A stretch of 64,000 nt of DNA from Viscum album (lineage: Eukaryota; Streptophyta; Magnoliopsida; Santalales; Viscaceae). Position 1 is the first letter of the stretch, and each line of letters begins with the position of its first letter. Shown piece after piece: positions 24,050-35,458 of this stretch. The notes below the pieces were generated by a model, which made no database searches, had not been told where the DNA came from, and saw only the letters and a list, made by a program, of their open reading frames with translations. The stretch lies in assembly GCA_963277665.1 (NCBI GenBank), contig OY728121.1, positions 954,898,097 to 954,962,096 of the forward strand, written 5' to 3'. Position numbers and translations under genes: made by a program.

Positions 24050-24600
24050 ACATTTCTCTCTCTATGACTATTTTTTATTACACAATTCTTTCTTATTTTA
24101 GTAAATGACTAGAACGTGAAGGATTCTAGTTAACAATGAACATGAAGGACATGGTGGGGGAAATAAGAAAAAAAAATTAGGTGTTTATAAGAGTAAAAGT
24201 GATCATGTTTATACCAAATAAGTTTTCATGAAGGTTGATTAAGAACGCATACCTTTATCAACTCCTGAAGTCCCAAAAGAAGAGAAGTATTGAGGTTTCT
24301 ATGAGCTTGAGTGTTGGAGACCATAGATAAAATATGGATCAATTTCCATCATTCAATGAATATTGAAGGAGGCACCCAGGAAAGTGTCTCAATGTAATGG
24401 GGAAATTATTTATGTATGGTAAATAAGGAAATAAAGAAAATAATTTTATCCAAAAAAATGAAGAGTATGATTGAAGGAAATTAAACTCATCCTAAGAATC
24501 AATTTGCAGTTTGTTTCCTTAAATGTGGGGAACTTGGGAATTACCAAAGTCAATTCCCAATTCTAAAAGATAAACTATAGTCTAAGAAAGGACATATATT
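24050..24600 (+). pseudogene. Element A gag remnant
   Basis: This is the equivalent of element B's gag on the opposite strand. It includes AGAAGAGAAGTATTGAGG near 24270 and an imperfect knuckle at about 24507-24555 reading CFLKCGELGNYQSQFP. As in B, the knuckle has Asn for the expected His and Phe for the last Cys. It also has one extra codon between the first two Cys. The upstream part is too decayed to define a start or the gag core domain. Confidence 0.55.
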
Positions 24601-25587
24601 GAAATAAATAGATGATTTTTTATGTATTGGGATTGAATAGAAAACCATAGTTAAGAGTCTATTTAATGATTAATTTTCATTGATGTCCACCAGATTTATT
24701 TAGAAAATTATATTCATATGGTATTTTAAAAGAACTAGGTGTATGTCTAGTAACAACCAATAATGTCTGGTAGGCGGTGGGACTTGAAAACCTAACTAAA
24801 GGACAATAAGGGTTCCTCACATACCACTGGCCTATGCAATTTCCTAGTAAATATTTTATTATTTTTAGTTAAAAAAATTGATGTATAAATTATTATCATA
24901 AATTTGCAGTGTCACTTTTGAGTTTTAGAGATTATTGTATTGACAATATTTGTTTTGGGAAATTTTTAGAGACAAATGTAAAAAACTTTCACCCTTTTAT
25001 GGTCCTTATGATCCATTAAATTTTTATTTTAGTGTTTCAGGTATCAAAGTTAATTTCAGGATATCAATTTCATGGACTATGGGATACATTATAATTTGAA
25101 CGAAGTACAAAAAAAGTTAGCATTGTTTTTAAGAAATTGAAACCTATCAATTAGGAATATTTACTTATATTCATGGTCATTAAAAAAATTACCCAACATT
25201 TGGAAAATTAATTTGAAATAAAATGTTTTCCTAATATAATAATTTCTATTGAACCGGTTGTCTTTTAAATCATCATAGATTTATGACTTTGAGGCCCTCA
25301 AATATCTATTGACCAATAACTTTTTTATAATTGATGACTTCAATCAGTCCATAAAAATACTTATGATTTTCCTATAATCCCATATCTATACATTACACTA
25401 ATGTTCCCCTATTTAGAGACCTATTCAAATGTTACCCCATGTGACTTGTGTACCTCTCATTCTCTATTTTGTAGAGGATTTTTTGGAACCCTTATCATGA
25501 TATGAGATTTAAATAAAATAATTTTTAAATATCAAACCCTAGATTGTGAGGGTCAAGTTTAAATTACGATGGTGCAATTTAATTAAG
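24601..25587 (+). other. Element A 3' internal region, non-coding
   Basis: AT-rich, no protein block in six frames. Parts match element B's 5590-6965 region in reverse orientation. An autonomous gypsy element would carry 3 kb or more of pol here, so pol is absent from the element rather than merely unreadable. Confidence 0.5.
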
Positions 25588-25597
25588 TTTGGGAGAA
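25588..25597 (+). other. Element A polypurine tract
   Basis: TTTGGGAGAA immediately before the 3' LTR start TGTAACACCC. It fixes element A as plus-strand. Confidence 0.55.
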
Positions 25598-28500
25598 TGT
25601 AACACCCTAAAATTCAAAAATAAGGATATTTTGTTCCATAACATGCATGAAATGCAACACCAAATGTTGATGGGAATATACTATACCGATACATTACAAT
25701 ATATTTACTATTTTAAATATATTAAATACATGATATAAATTTTAATGCATAAAAACTTGAGTTATCTTGCATCACACGCAACAAAGACCTTGTTTGATGA
25801 CTTGCATAATAGAAAAAGCTGAGTTTAACCAAAGAAAAAATATATTATTAAAATATTGTTATTTAATAATATAATATATAACCTAGTTGTTATATTAGAG
25901 TTTATGAATGGGATTAACTAAATTATTTAAATATATTTTTTATAATAATATAATATTAATTCATAGTATAATAATTAATTTGGAATGGAAATAAGAACCA
26001 ATCGAATATAAAGGGAATGTTTGGAGAGAAATCAATTTTTATGCTCACAAAGGTATTTTATAACAATAAATTAAATTAATTAAAATTTATTTGTGATGTT
26101 ACTCTAATATATATATATATATATTATAATTAATAAAATATTTTTTACAATCATCCAATATATTTTATAATCCTAAGATAAGAAGAAACCCAATATTGCG
26201 CATAAAAACCTATATTTTTATAAAGGTAGTTTTACAGCCTATTAGTGGTAAACCAATTTTAAATCCAATTTAGGTAAATTTGAAATATTTTATTTGAAAA
26301 AAATTATCTTCATATTTTAAATAGGAACATATAAATGAGGTTAGGGTGATTTTTTTATATTTTTATGAAATATTTAATTATTTAATGAAAAGCTAAAAAT
26401 ACTTAATATAAAGTCAAACCTATTTTTTTGTCTAATATATTTATAGGTTTAAAATATATTTAGAATTGTTTTTAAAGTCACATTATATAAAATATTCAAA
26501 AATTAATCCAAATTAGGTAATTCTAATCAATTTCACTTTGAAATTTAATATAATAACATAAGAAACATTTGAACATTTTTACTTTTATAACCCACATTGA
26601 CATCCCATCCTTGGGATTAAATTGAAATTAATTTCTACCACTTATATGATTTAAATTTGATAAAAATTATTCAATATTTAGAATCATGATAATTTTTAAT
26701 GTCTAATAATGTTAATTTATATTTTGACCAAAAATATAGGTTAATATGATTAAAATTATTTACAATGATAAAGTGAATATTATGCTTAACAAGGGAATAA
26801 ACCTTTTACTTAAGGGATGAAATGATGTAGAAACTTTTCCAAAAGAAATTGGATGGTAGTATTTTTACCCAATACATCCTTCTCTCTCATTTGGTCCGTT
26901 TTTGGATCCGCTTAACATGGTAAAAACATGGGTGGAATTCCATCGTAAAAAAATTACAAGAGTGCCACTCCTCCTCCACTATAAAATGGCACTCACCCCT
27001 CCCACTTCCTCACACCTATAATACATTTTTTATTGTAAAAAAACTACCCATATAGTCTCTCATTATCCCCCATATTCTTATAATTCTCTCATTAGGCATA
27101 AAACAATCCAAGGAATCCCTTTCGTGAAAACCAAAAGGATTTTCCTAAATAAGAGGTAACAAACTACCTCAATCTCTTTTATATTAATTTCAATATCCAC
27201 CCTCTCAAATCTTCTTATTCCATAGATATATAATAAAACATGTATCCTAAATATACTAAGAATTTTTTTTGTTATGATTTCTACTTATACTTACACACAC
27301 ATCAATCTATTGGGTAATGCAATTATCGTTCGTGTTGAGTAAACTACCTTCTCACGAAATGATGATTGTTCGGTTTTTCCTTTACCACCTCTCATGGTTG
27401 GAATTATGATGGACATATAAATTTCTATGATATATATATATATATGATATTAATAATTTAATAATTCTTATTTAATTCTTATGTAACACATACCATCATG
27501 TGTTTCATATTATGGGGTTACGATAACATCGTTTGTGGACGTGTGGACTACAGCCTACTCAATGTGATGTGATTCAATCACGATATACATGGAATGTATT
27601 GAAGATAATTGTAGTAAATATGTATAAAATATATTAAATAATTATGGTTCTATAATTATAATATACATATATATACATATCATTTACTCTTCATTAATTT
27701 AAAATATGACAAAGAAATGGAAGTAGGGTTCATGTGTAGGTATGACCTATCATCTCAATGAATGATGCATTTCAGTTATTATCTACAAAAATTATGGATT
27801 ATTATAAATTTACATATACTGAATATATATGATAATAAAATCATGGAATAAATTATTGATATGCTGAAATCCTTATCTAATTAATAAGAACATCAAGTAA
27901 CAAGTCAATGCATACTCGAAAAATAAGTCAATTAAACACCAAAAAATGATGAAAATAATGACAAAATTTTAAAAAATGAGTATTAAGATATCATAATAAG
28001 TTAATATATGATATTATATATATGTATATGGTTATTAAATAACTTATCAACACGTTTAAAACAATTATATATGAGGTTAAAGGATATTCACCTGAAATGA
28101 AACACAAGTTAAGGTTTTTTTATCTCAATTATTACATATGTGAGATAAATATCATATTCACCACTTAATTATTTTGGGTGATATATATAATTACCATTTT
28201 TTGAATATGTTATCATGAATTATTTATTCTTTATGAAATTTAGAGTTTCAATTTGAATTATTTCCTCTAAGGAGATTTTAATTTGAAAATTTCAAGTGGT
28301 AGAGAAATTTCATAACTCAATTCCTTTTTAATTGGGTTATATTAATTCCCCTTTTTCATTAATATTATATTATTATGTTTGTTATTACTTTTAATATACA
28401 ATAATTTATTTAAAATTACCTTATATGTATTTTTAGTTGATAAAAATAATCAATTAATTGGTTGTTTTCCCATTCAATGTTATGGTGTTTTCAAGGGTTT

Positions 28501-30538
28501 ACTTCCCAATATCATTTTATTCGGGATTTTTTTCACATGAATTTCCATTCTATGAAATTATTTGACCATTTTCTAATAAAAAAATTTATTTTATTCACAA
28601 GTGGTTATTCATGAACTTTTACATGTAATAGTACCTTATTCCCACTCTTTGGTATACAAAATTATTTAGAAAATGTTTTTAAGAAAATTACACTTCTATT
28701 ATTTCTTTTGTCGAAGAACATGTTTTATTCTAATAACCATGATTTGAAAAAAAATGTTTTAAAAATCTTTTTAACATTTCAAAAATGACTTATTGATGAC
28801 ATTTTTACCCTTTTTTTCTTATAATTTTTTTAAAGGAATCTTCTTATCTACTACTGAACAAGGAATTTTTATACCCTTTTTACCTTGAAAAATGAATTTT
28901 CTATTTACCTCATATGGTAGGTAGATATTTAAAAACCGTAGATTCTTTGATGTTTCATATATGTGTTTAAAATACTCATTTTTTGTAAATTTTTTTTTAA
29001 ATGTTATTTTCATGGGAAAGGTTTTCTTAATGTTTTTCAAAATGAATAGGATGTTTTCCTCAAAAATGTAATTCAATGAAATTTTTATAGTCTTTTCATT
29101 AATCAAAAACAAAAAACCTATATTTTTTCTATTATTGGGATATTTTTTTCCATCCATATCCTTCCTATGGATGGTTACTAATTGATTTAGCAACAGATAT
29201 CATTGAAATTTGCATCTTTGATTCATTCTTGAAGTCCCCTTGTAATATTCAATTTCCTATTATCATTTAATTTCTTCTAATTATGCATATTTTTTTATCA
29301 TCTATATATTTGTTACCTAAAATGAATACCATTTTTATATATGGTAATTTATTTTATATTTATTTGATTATATGGGTAAATATTGATAAATCAGTATCTA
29401 TTACTCTATAAGAATATTTTATATGTCACATTGTTCATGAATTAAATTGATTATTCAATATATGAGGAGTTCTTTGGATTGGTACAACATGTGTGGGACT
29501 TGGTTGTAGATAGCCACTAAATGCATTGATAGTTTCATGAGATGAATTAGTTGTACAAATTAGATGATTTTCTACTCAATATGATAAACCGTCTTTTGAA
29601 ATGTATAAATGGTAAAGGTATCATGTACCTAGGTGATACGACATCCAATAATTAATAATTTCCTTCTATTAGATTCAGTTATTATTCATCCATGATATTT
29701 TCCATTAACATACATGTGGATTCACTTTATTCTTAGTTTATTGATTAAATGAAATGTGATTTTGTTTCTTACCCTCCCATATTGATTATTCATTATGTAG
29801 TTATTTTAATGTGTTTTGTTTTCAGTTATATACCCTTATATATTTTTTATTCACTTACATCTCAATTTATTTATTACATGTAATGTGTGTTCAGTAATTT
29901 ACCATCCCATATTGATTTATTCTTATTGATTTATTATTTATTATGCTTTACATACCCTTGCTGAGTATTTGAGATCACGCTTATTTTTTAATTTCCAGAA
30001 CAATCATATAATTACGAATGATTTGAAAGAATATTCTAGATGGAATAATGTTATTATATTCAAAAGGAGACAAAAAAAGTATTTTTTTTAATTAGTGTCT
30101 TCATTTATAATAAATGATTCATTTATGTATTTGGTTTACCAAGACTAATAAAAAATATATCCTTTTGGATTCTATTTACTTGTATATTATTCCAATATAA
30201 TTTTAGCATATACTAGCTCCAGTCTTATTAGGTTCAGGTCACTACTAAATAGCTATGTGGTAAAGATCATTGTTGTATACTCGGAAACACACAGGTCATG
30301 TTCAAAATTCATTTTTAATTTTTATTTCCCCAAGGTAAATTTGTTGCAGAACCACATCCATATTATGTATCCCAACAAGGATGTATTTCCAAGAAAATCC
30401 ACATAATATCTACCTTTCCAAAATTTAATGATGTTATTAAAAACATATCATGAAATTAAATCCTAGGGTTAAGTTCCCTAATCTATGATTTTTTAAATCA
30501 TGTTCATGAGGTTTCTTAAAAACTTCCTATGATACCAA
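25598..30538 (+). repeat. Element A 3' LTR
   Basis: Direct copy of 18352-23862 without the SINE-like insertion. An R-like TGCTGAGTATTTGAGATCAC lies at about 29959-29978. The final 300 bp (30240-30538) diverge most from the 5' copy, but share the TTCC(T/A)AGAAAA...CATCAATATCTAC and CCTAGGG(G/T)TAAG blocks. The two copies are strongly diverged, so the insertion is old. The minus-strand open frame 28819-29193 inside it has no recognisable domain and is absent from the other copy. Confidence 0.6.
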
Positions 30539-30884
30539 TTATAATGACCCCAAATCGATTAACTTAGAGCTAGAGTATACATTATTACATTTGAAAATGA
30601 TATAAGGAATCACACCCTAAAGAACTGAATATTTTAGTTGTCTTAGTAAACTAGATAAATATATGATTACCATATTACATTTGAATATAAAAAATCTAAC
30701 ATTTTGTAAGAATATAAATAATCCATCTTAAATATTCTTGCATATAATTCATAATACACTTCTTGGATTCGTGGTAATGAAAACAATATGGGTGATTTCA
30801 AATACTCAATAAGTGTGACATAAAATGGAATCTATCATGAGTAAATGTAGATTAATAATTATAGAAATTTAAATATATGAACAC

Positions 30885-31440
30885 ATATTACTTTTATTAA
30901 ATAACATAAAAATGATAGTTAGATAATGTATAATCAATATGTAAAGGTAAATAACTGAACACACATGACATTTAAATAACATGAATATCATTAATAGATA
31001 ATCAATAATCAATATCAAATGGTAAATAAATAAACAAACTAGTTATTTTAATGAATTTACAATCATGAATAGATAATAAATAATAAATATGTAAAGGTAA
31101 GTAACTGGACACCAATTCAATTTAAGTAGCTTTAATATGATGAATTAAAGACAAATAATGAGTATGTAAAGGTAAATAAGTAAACACACATGTCATTTAA
31201 ATAGCTTTAATATCATTAATAAATAAAGAATAATCCATATGTGAAGGTAAATAACTAAAAACACATGGAATTTAAATAACATTACTATAATGAATGGATA
31301 AGGACTAATAAATATGGAAATTTAAATAACAAAACACACACTCTATTTTTATAACTTTAATATCATGAATAAAAAAGGCACAATCAATATGACAAGGTAA
31401 ATAACTGAAAACACATTCCATTTAATCAATAGCTGAGAAT
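30885..31440 (+). repeat. 75-bp tandem repeat in the element B 5' LTR
   Basis: About seven imperfect units of about 75 bp, each with GGTAAATAACT-(G)AA-AACACA-CAT followed by ATTTAAATAAC and TAATATCATGAATAGATAA-like segments. Unit starts recur near 30882, 30957, 31032, 31107, 31182, 31257, 31331 and 31407. No comparable long array was seen in the other LTR copies of this family. Confidence 0.7.
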
Positions 31441-31756
31441 GAAATGCATTCAAAGATAATATAATTGTGAAAATATTTTGGATAATAATAACTAAATTCT
31501 TGATAAAGGATATTCTTAATTAATGGATGTTGTGAACTCTTGAATCACAATATCTCTATTATTATGGAAATTCACAAGTCATTTAAAAAGTGTGGGAGAA
31601 AAAAATATGTAATGCTAGAATACTAATTTTACTCCTGATAAAACCAATGCATCAATATTATATATAGTTCCAAGAACCACCTATCACCACATGTCCAAAT
31701 CATTTCTCATATACCAGGTAATTGATTTAATTCATGAATATTGTCCCTTATCAATA

Positions 31757-31783
31757 AATATATATATATATATATATATATAT
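31757..31783 (+). repeat. (TA)n microsatellite
   Basis: About 13 TA units within the element B 5' LTR. Confidence 0.85.
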
Positions 31784-34142
31784 GGAGTGGAGAATTTTGA
31801 TTTATAAATAGTTATCTAGATAAAAAATAAAATTCAATATATAACACCATATATAGAAATGGTATACTACTTAATAAATAAACATTTCCATGAACAATAT
31901 TATGTGTATTTAGAGAAAATATAATTCCCAATGATCAAAGGAAAGTGAATATTTTAAGAGAAAATTAATAAAAATATAAATGAATAAAGAAAGTGACTAT
32001 AAATAAATTTCATGGAAAAAATTATCATTAACCAACATATAAATAATAATTATAGTATCAATACAACAAATCCCCTATAGAAAATTAGTAAAATAAATGG
32101 GTTTTGTTGTGGATGAATATAATTTCCATAAATAATGTTTAAAACAATTCTCGGGGAAAATATCCTCTTCACATTGTAAAAATATTTTTTTAAAAAATAA
32201 AAGTATTAAAATATCTTGAAAATAAATTTCATTAAAAATAATCTCATAGTCATCTAAATTAATCTTTGAGCCTCTAAGTTTTCATAATGGTAAGAAATTC
32301 TGTATATTCCATACATGTTGGAACAAATATTCCTTTCACATTTTTGTTAAAAGTAAGACGATACTTGTTTGAAAGATGATATGAATATTCATTTAGAAAA
32401 AAAATTTAAGAATTAAAACATGTGTTGATATGGATTTAATAAATTACAATTATAATTTTCAAAACATATTTGGAAACTTTTTTAAAATGAATGTTTTTCA
32501 TAAAAATAGATTTTCGACAGAAGGGAAAAATGAAGTCGTATTTTCATAGACAAATTCCTTAAAACTTTTATTTAAAAATGAGTGGAAATGGGTAATATTA
32601 CTTTAATAAATCATTAATATATAAATCATAATAAAATAAAATGGGTTTATTATCCAATAATAAACTATTTTCCTTCAATTAAAATTCAAGTATAAAGAAA
32701 TCCGATTAAAATGAGATTTTAAAAAAAACATAAAAAATATCATAAAGTTAACATGCGAATTAGTCAATGAATTGACTATGTGTGTCATATATAAATCAAA
32801 TTAAATTATGTGTGAATAAAACATAAGATAATAAACATTCATTATAGAAACAATATTGTAATATAAATGAAAATGAGGAAGTAACATAACTGAAATAATG
32901 GAAATTGAGTTTTGAAATTCTTTGCCACTTATTAACTTTTTTGTAAAATCCACATGGATAAACTAATTAAGATTTATACATAAAGTAACATGAATTATTA
33001 ATTAATAATGATATTAATTTTTAATGGGATATTAAATACATAATATAAAATCAATTAGGTTCATAACTTTTCAATATTCCTCAATGAAGAGAAATTGAGA
33101 TGAAGTCCCTTACCTCACACTTAATTCTAATTAAACATGATTTATCCTCATGTATAATGGTTTTAATAATTTTATTGATTTATTAAATAACCATATCCAT
33201 ATTTATAATATCATATACTATCCCCTTATAACATTTTACCACCCATTTTTTTTAATAATGGTTCATTATTTTCATTGTTTCTGGTTTTAATTGCCTTATT
33301 TTCTCATGCATATTTTTTCATAAAAGATACAATTCTTGTACATAGGATATAGATACATCATATACCCAATTATATTAATGTAATAAATATAATTTTTTCA
33401 TTTTATAAATTTTTAAAATCATTAATTTAATTTGAACATGGAGAATGGATCACATTGCTTCCTTGAGACAGTATGTTGTATATACAAACAAGCGACGTTA
33501 TAATTTCCTTAATGGGTGAAAGGGAAATGAATTAAGTGATATATTAAATATTTTGTGTAAATATAATTTCATATATATAACATATATTTTTTAAATTTAA
33601 CCTTACTACATTTCATCTAAAATGTAAGTGAGAAACAATCACATCACTTTATGAGGCCACAGTCCACCATACACACGAGTGATGATATCATAATTTAAAA
33701 GAAATAGAAATTAAAAATTTATATGTGATATTATAATTAAAAAAATTATAATAATATAATATATATCATATAAATGAGTTAAATTAATCATTATATCCAT
33801 CCTTGAATGTCTCTTATGTGAAAAAAGTTACATTGGTTCGTGAGGCGGTAGTCCATTGTACACACAATCGATGGTTTTGTTTCTCATTTTATGGAAGAGG
33901 AGATGAATTTAGGTCAGAAAAATAACATAAAAAATATTATTAAATGAAATATACAGAGATTATTATACAATAATGGTATAATAATGTGTTATGGAGGTCA
34001 ATGAAATAACAAAATAAAATTCTCATTTAAGAACGTTACTTCTTCATTAGAAAAAATCTTTAGGTTTTCTCCAACATCCTTTCTAGGATAGATTTATGAT
34101 AGAAAAAAGTGTTATGTGATTTTTTATGGTATGCTTGAAGTT

Positions 34143-34147
34143 ATTTG
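34143..34147 (+). repeat. Target-site duplication of the copia element, left
   Basis: ATTTG, repeated at 38888-38892 after the right LTR. Confidence 0.9.
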
Positions 34148-34308
34148 TGTTGTACCTCTCGTTCCCCTCGTTGTTTGATTTTCATGATCACAATCACCTT
34201 TTTATTTATCTAATCCTTTTTCAAGTGTTTTTGGATGATAGGAATCAATTCAGGTGGCCAAGGAATTTGGCCAAGAAAGCAAGAAGCAAAACTGGACTAA
34301 AATTCAGT

Positions 34309-34565
34309 CCACCGGCCAACCGGTGGCTTCACCACCGGTCGACCGATGGACCCTGGGCAGAAGGCAGAGCCACTGCCTCACCACCGGCCAACCGGTGGCC
34401 GCAGCACCGGTCAGTCGGTGGCACCTGCACAGAATGGCAAGCTACTGTCTTGCCACCGGCCAGCCGGTGGCTCTGGCACCGGTCAGCCGGTGGCCCCTGG
34501 ACAGAAATCCTCATCCTTTTTCAAGGCACCGGCCAACCGGTGGGACTGTACCGGCCAGCCGGTGG
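34309..34565 (+). repeat. Paired palindrome array, 72-bp period, copia U3
   Basis: Eight copies of an 18-bp near-palindrome (first copy CCACCGGCCAACCGGTGG) start at 34309, 34332, 34381, 34404, 34453, 34476, 34526 and 34548. They form four pairs. Spacing alternates 23 and 49 bp, so each 72-bp unit has two palindromes. Part of the spacer (CAGAA-GGCA) is also repeated. The array lies about 110-360 bp upstream of the TATA box. Confidence 0.9.
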
Positions 34566-34672
34566 AGCCAGTCAAACTAGTCATTGCAGTTTGACCAGGC
34601 TGGCCCACTTGGCTCCCAACGGCTCTTTAAGCCTCTCCAACGGCTCCGAAGGCCCCTAATGGGTTCCATGCC

Positions 34673-34680
34673 TATAAATA
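34673..34680 (+). promoter_or_regulatory. Copia LTR TATA box
   Basis: TATAAATA in CCTATAAATAAAGG, placed after the palindrome array. Transcription would be expected to start about 30 bp downstream, near 34705. The 3' LTR copy is at 38167-38174. Confidence 0.7.
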
Positions 34681-35395
34681 AAGGCTGAGGAAGCCCCGGA
34701 CACCAGCCGGAACTATACGGAAGCCCACGGACACCTTGTTGATCATTCGGCGTACCTCCGGCGCATTCCTCCAAGGGACCCCAATAGCTCCAACAACTTC
34801 CACATCCAAGGAGCTCCATCAAAGAAGCTTGGGAGTGCACGTCTTCAACTCCAATCATCCATTGGCGCCCAAGGCTTCTCCAAATACGGTTTTTATTGTT
34901 TTATTTATTTTGAGCTTTAATATTGGGTTTGTGCCTACAAACCCCAAACTCTTTCTCATCCCCTCTTTCTTTTGGGTTTCACATCACCATTAAGGTGTGA
35001 AAAGGTTGTCAAGCTTTCCTTTAAATAGCTTGAGACAAAGGTGAGCTATCCTTCACCCGTAAAAAGGATAGTGGGTTCTTGCTAAACCATTAAAAGTAAG
35101 TGGGTTCTTGCTTAACCACCAAAAGCAAGCTGTAATAGGTCCTAGTGCTACCTCAAATCCTAGTGGGTTTCTTGCTAAAACCATTGAAAAGCAAGCGGTA
35201 GGAATCTCTCAACGGTTGAGTTGGGAGCGGAGACGTAGGCCGGGTTTTGGCCGAACTCCGTTATCAATTGCGTGTCTTGCCTCTTTTATTTCCGCTTCAT
35301 TCTTTCACTTTGATTTTAATTTGTTAATCATTTTTTTTTAAAAGGCAATTCACCCCCCCTCTTGCCATCACTCCTTGTTTTTCTCCGCCCAACAA

Positions 35396-35408
35396 TTGGT
35401 ATCAGAGG
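35396..35408 (+). other. Copia primer-binding site
   Basis: TTGGTATCAGAGG, one base after the LTR end, matches the plant initiator tRNA-Met site. It is intact, unlike those of elements A and B. Confidence 0.9.
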
Positions 35409-35458
35409 GGTAATTTGAGTAATACCTTAACCGGTTTCAAATTCAAAGATCCATTGTG

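Larger units (their letters stand above)
18352..30538 (+). mobile_element. Element A: gag-only LTR retrotransposon with ~5-kb LTRs, plus strand
   Basis: Two long direct repeats begin TGTAACACCC at 18352 and 25598 (offset 7,246 bp). They stay similar by eye along most of their length to about 23862 and 30538. The interior of about 1.7 kb has, in order, a worn primer-binding site (about 23864), a gag remnant with a zinc knuckle, a non-coding 3' part, and a polypurine tract (TTTGGGAGAA, 25588-25597). No protease, reverse transcriptase or integrase block is present in the interior. The LTR-to-interior ratio resembles non-autonomous large-LTR elements. The right border is approximate, and no clean target duplication was found (AATCC precedes 18352). 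Confidence 0.65.
30546..34147 (-). repeat. Element B 5' LTR, part 1
   Basis: Inverted relative to the element A LTRs. On the minus strand an R-like CTTATTGAGTATTTGAAATCACCC lies at 30792-30815, and GAATCCAAGAAGTG at about 30760 matches the element A LTR near 23371. The + strand shows two related AATCACATCAC..CACGAGTGATGATATC blocks near 33640 and 33840, whose reverse complements occur near 20070-20310. The LTR is split at 34147 by the copia element and resumes at 38888. Confidence 0.6.
34148..35394 (+). repeat. Copia 5' LTR
   Basis: 1,247 bp, TGTTGTACC...CCCAACA. It holds a 72-bp-period palindrome array at 34309-34565 and a TATA box at 34673-34680. A CTTGCTAAACCA-type block recurs at about 35075-35180 in the downstream part. 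Open frames across the palindrome array (34126-34659 and overlaps) have low-complexity repeated peptides and are not genes. Confidence 0.95.

Noticed and set aside
28819..29193. 124-codon minus-strand frame in element A's 3' LTR
   Set aside because: The matching part of the other LTR (about 22230-22540) does not keep it open, and no domain is visible.
30525..30546. A third element border suggested by GATACCAATT (reverse of a primer-binding site) at 30531-30540
   Set aside because: It fits either the end of element A's 3' LTR or element B's primer site. I kept it as an uncertain junction rather than adding another element.
30885..31440. CRISPR-like array
   Set aside because: The units are contiguous 75-bp tandem repeats without conserved short repeats separated by unique spacers, and the context is plant LTR sequence.
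34126..34659. 177-codon frame with repeated peptides in the copia LTR (also 37641-38081)
   Set aside because: The repeated peptide is only the translation of the 72-bp palindrome array and starts outside the LTR in one copy.
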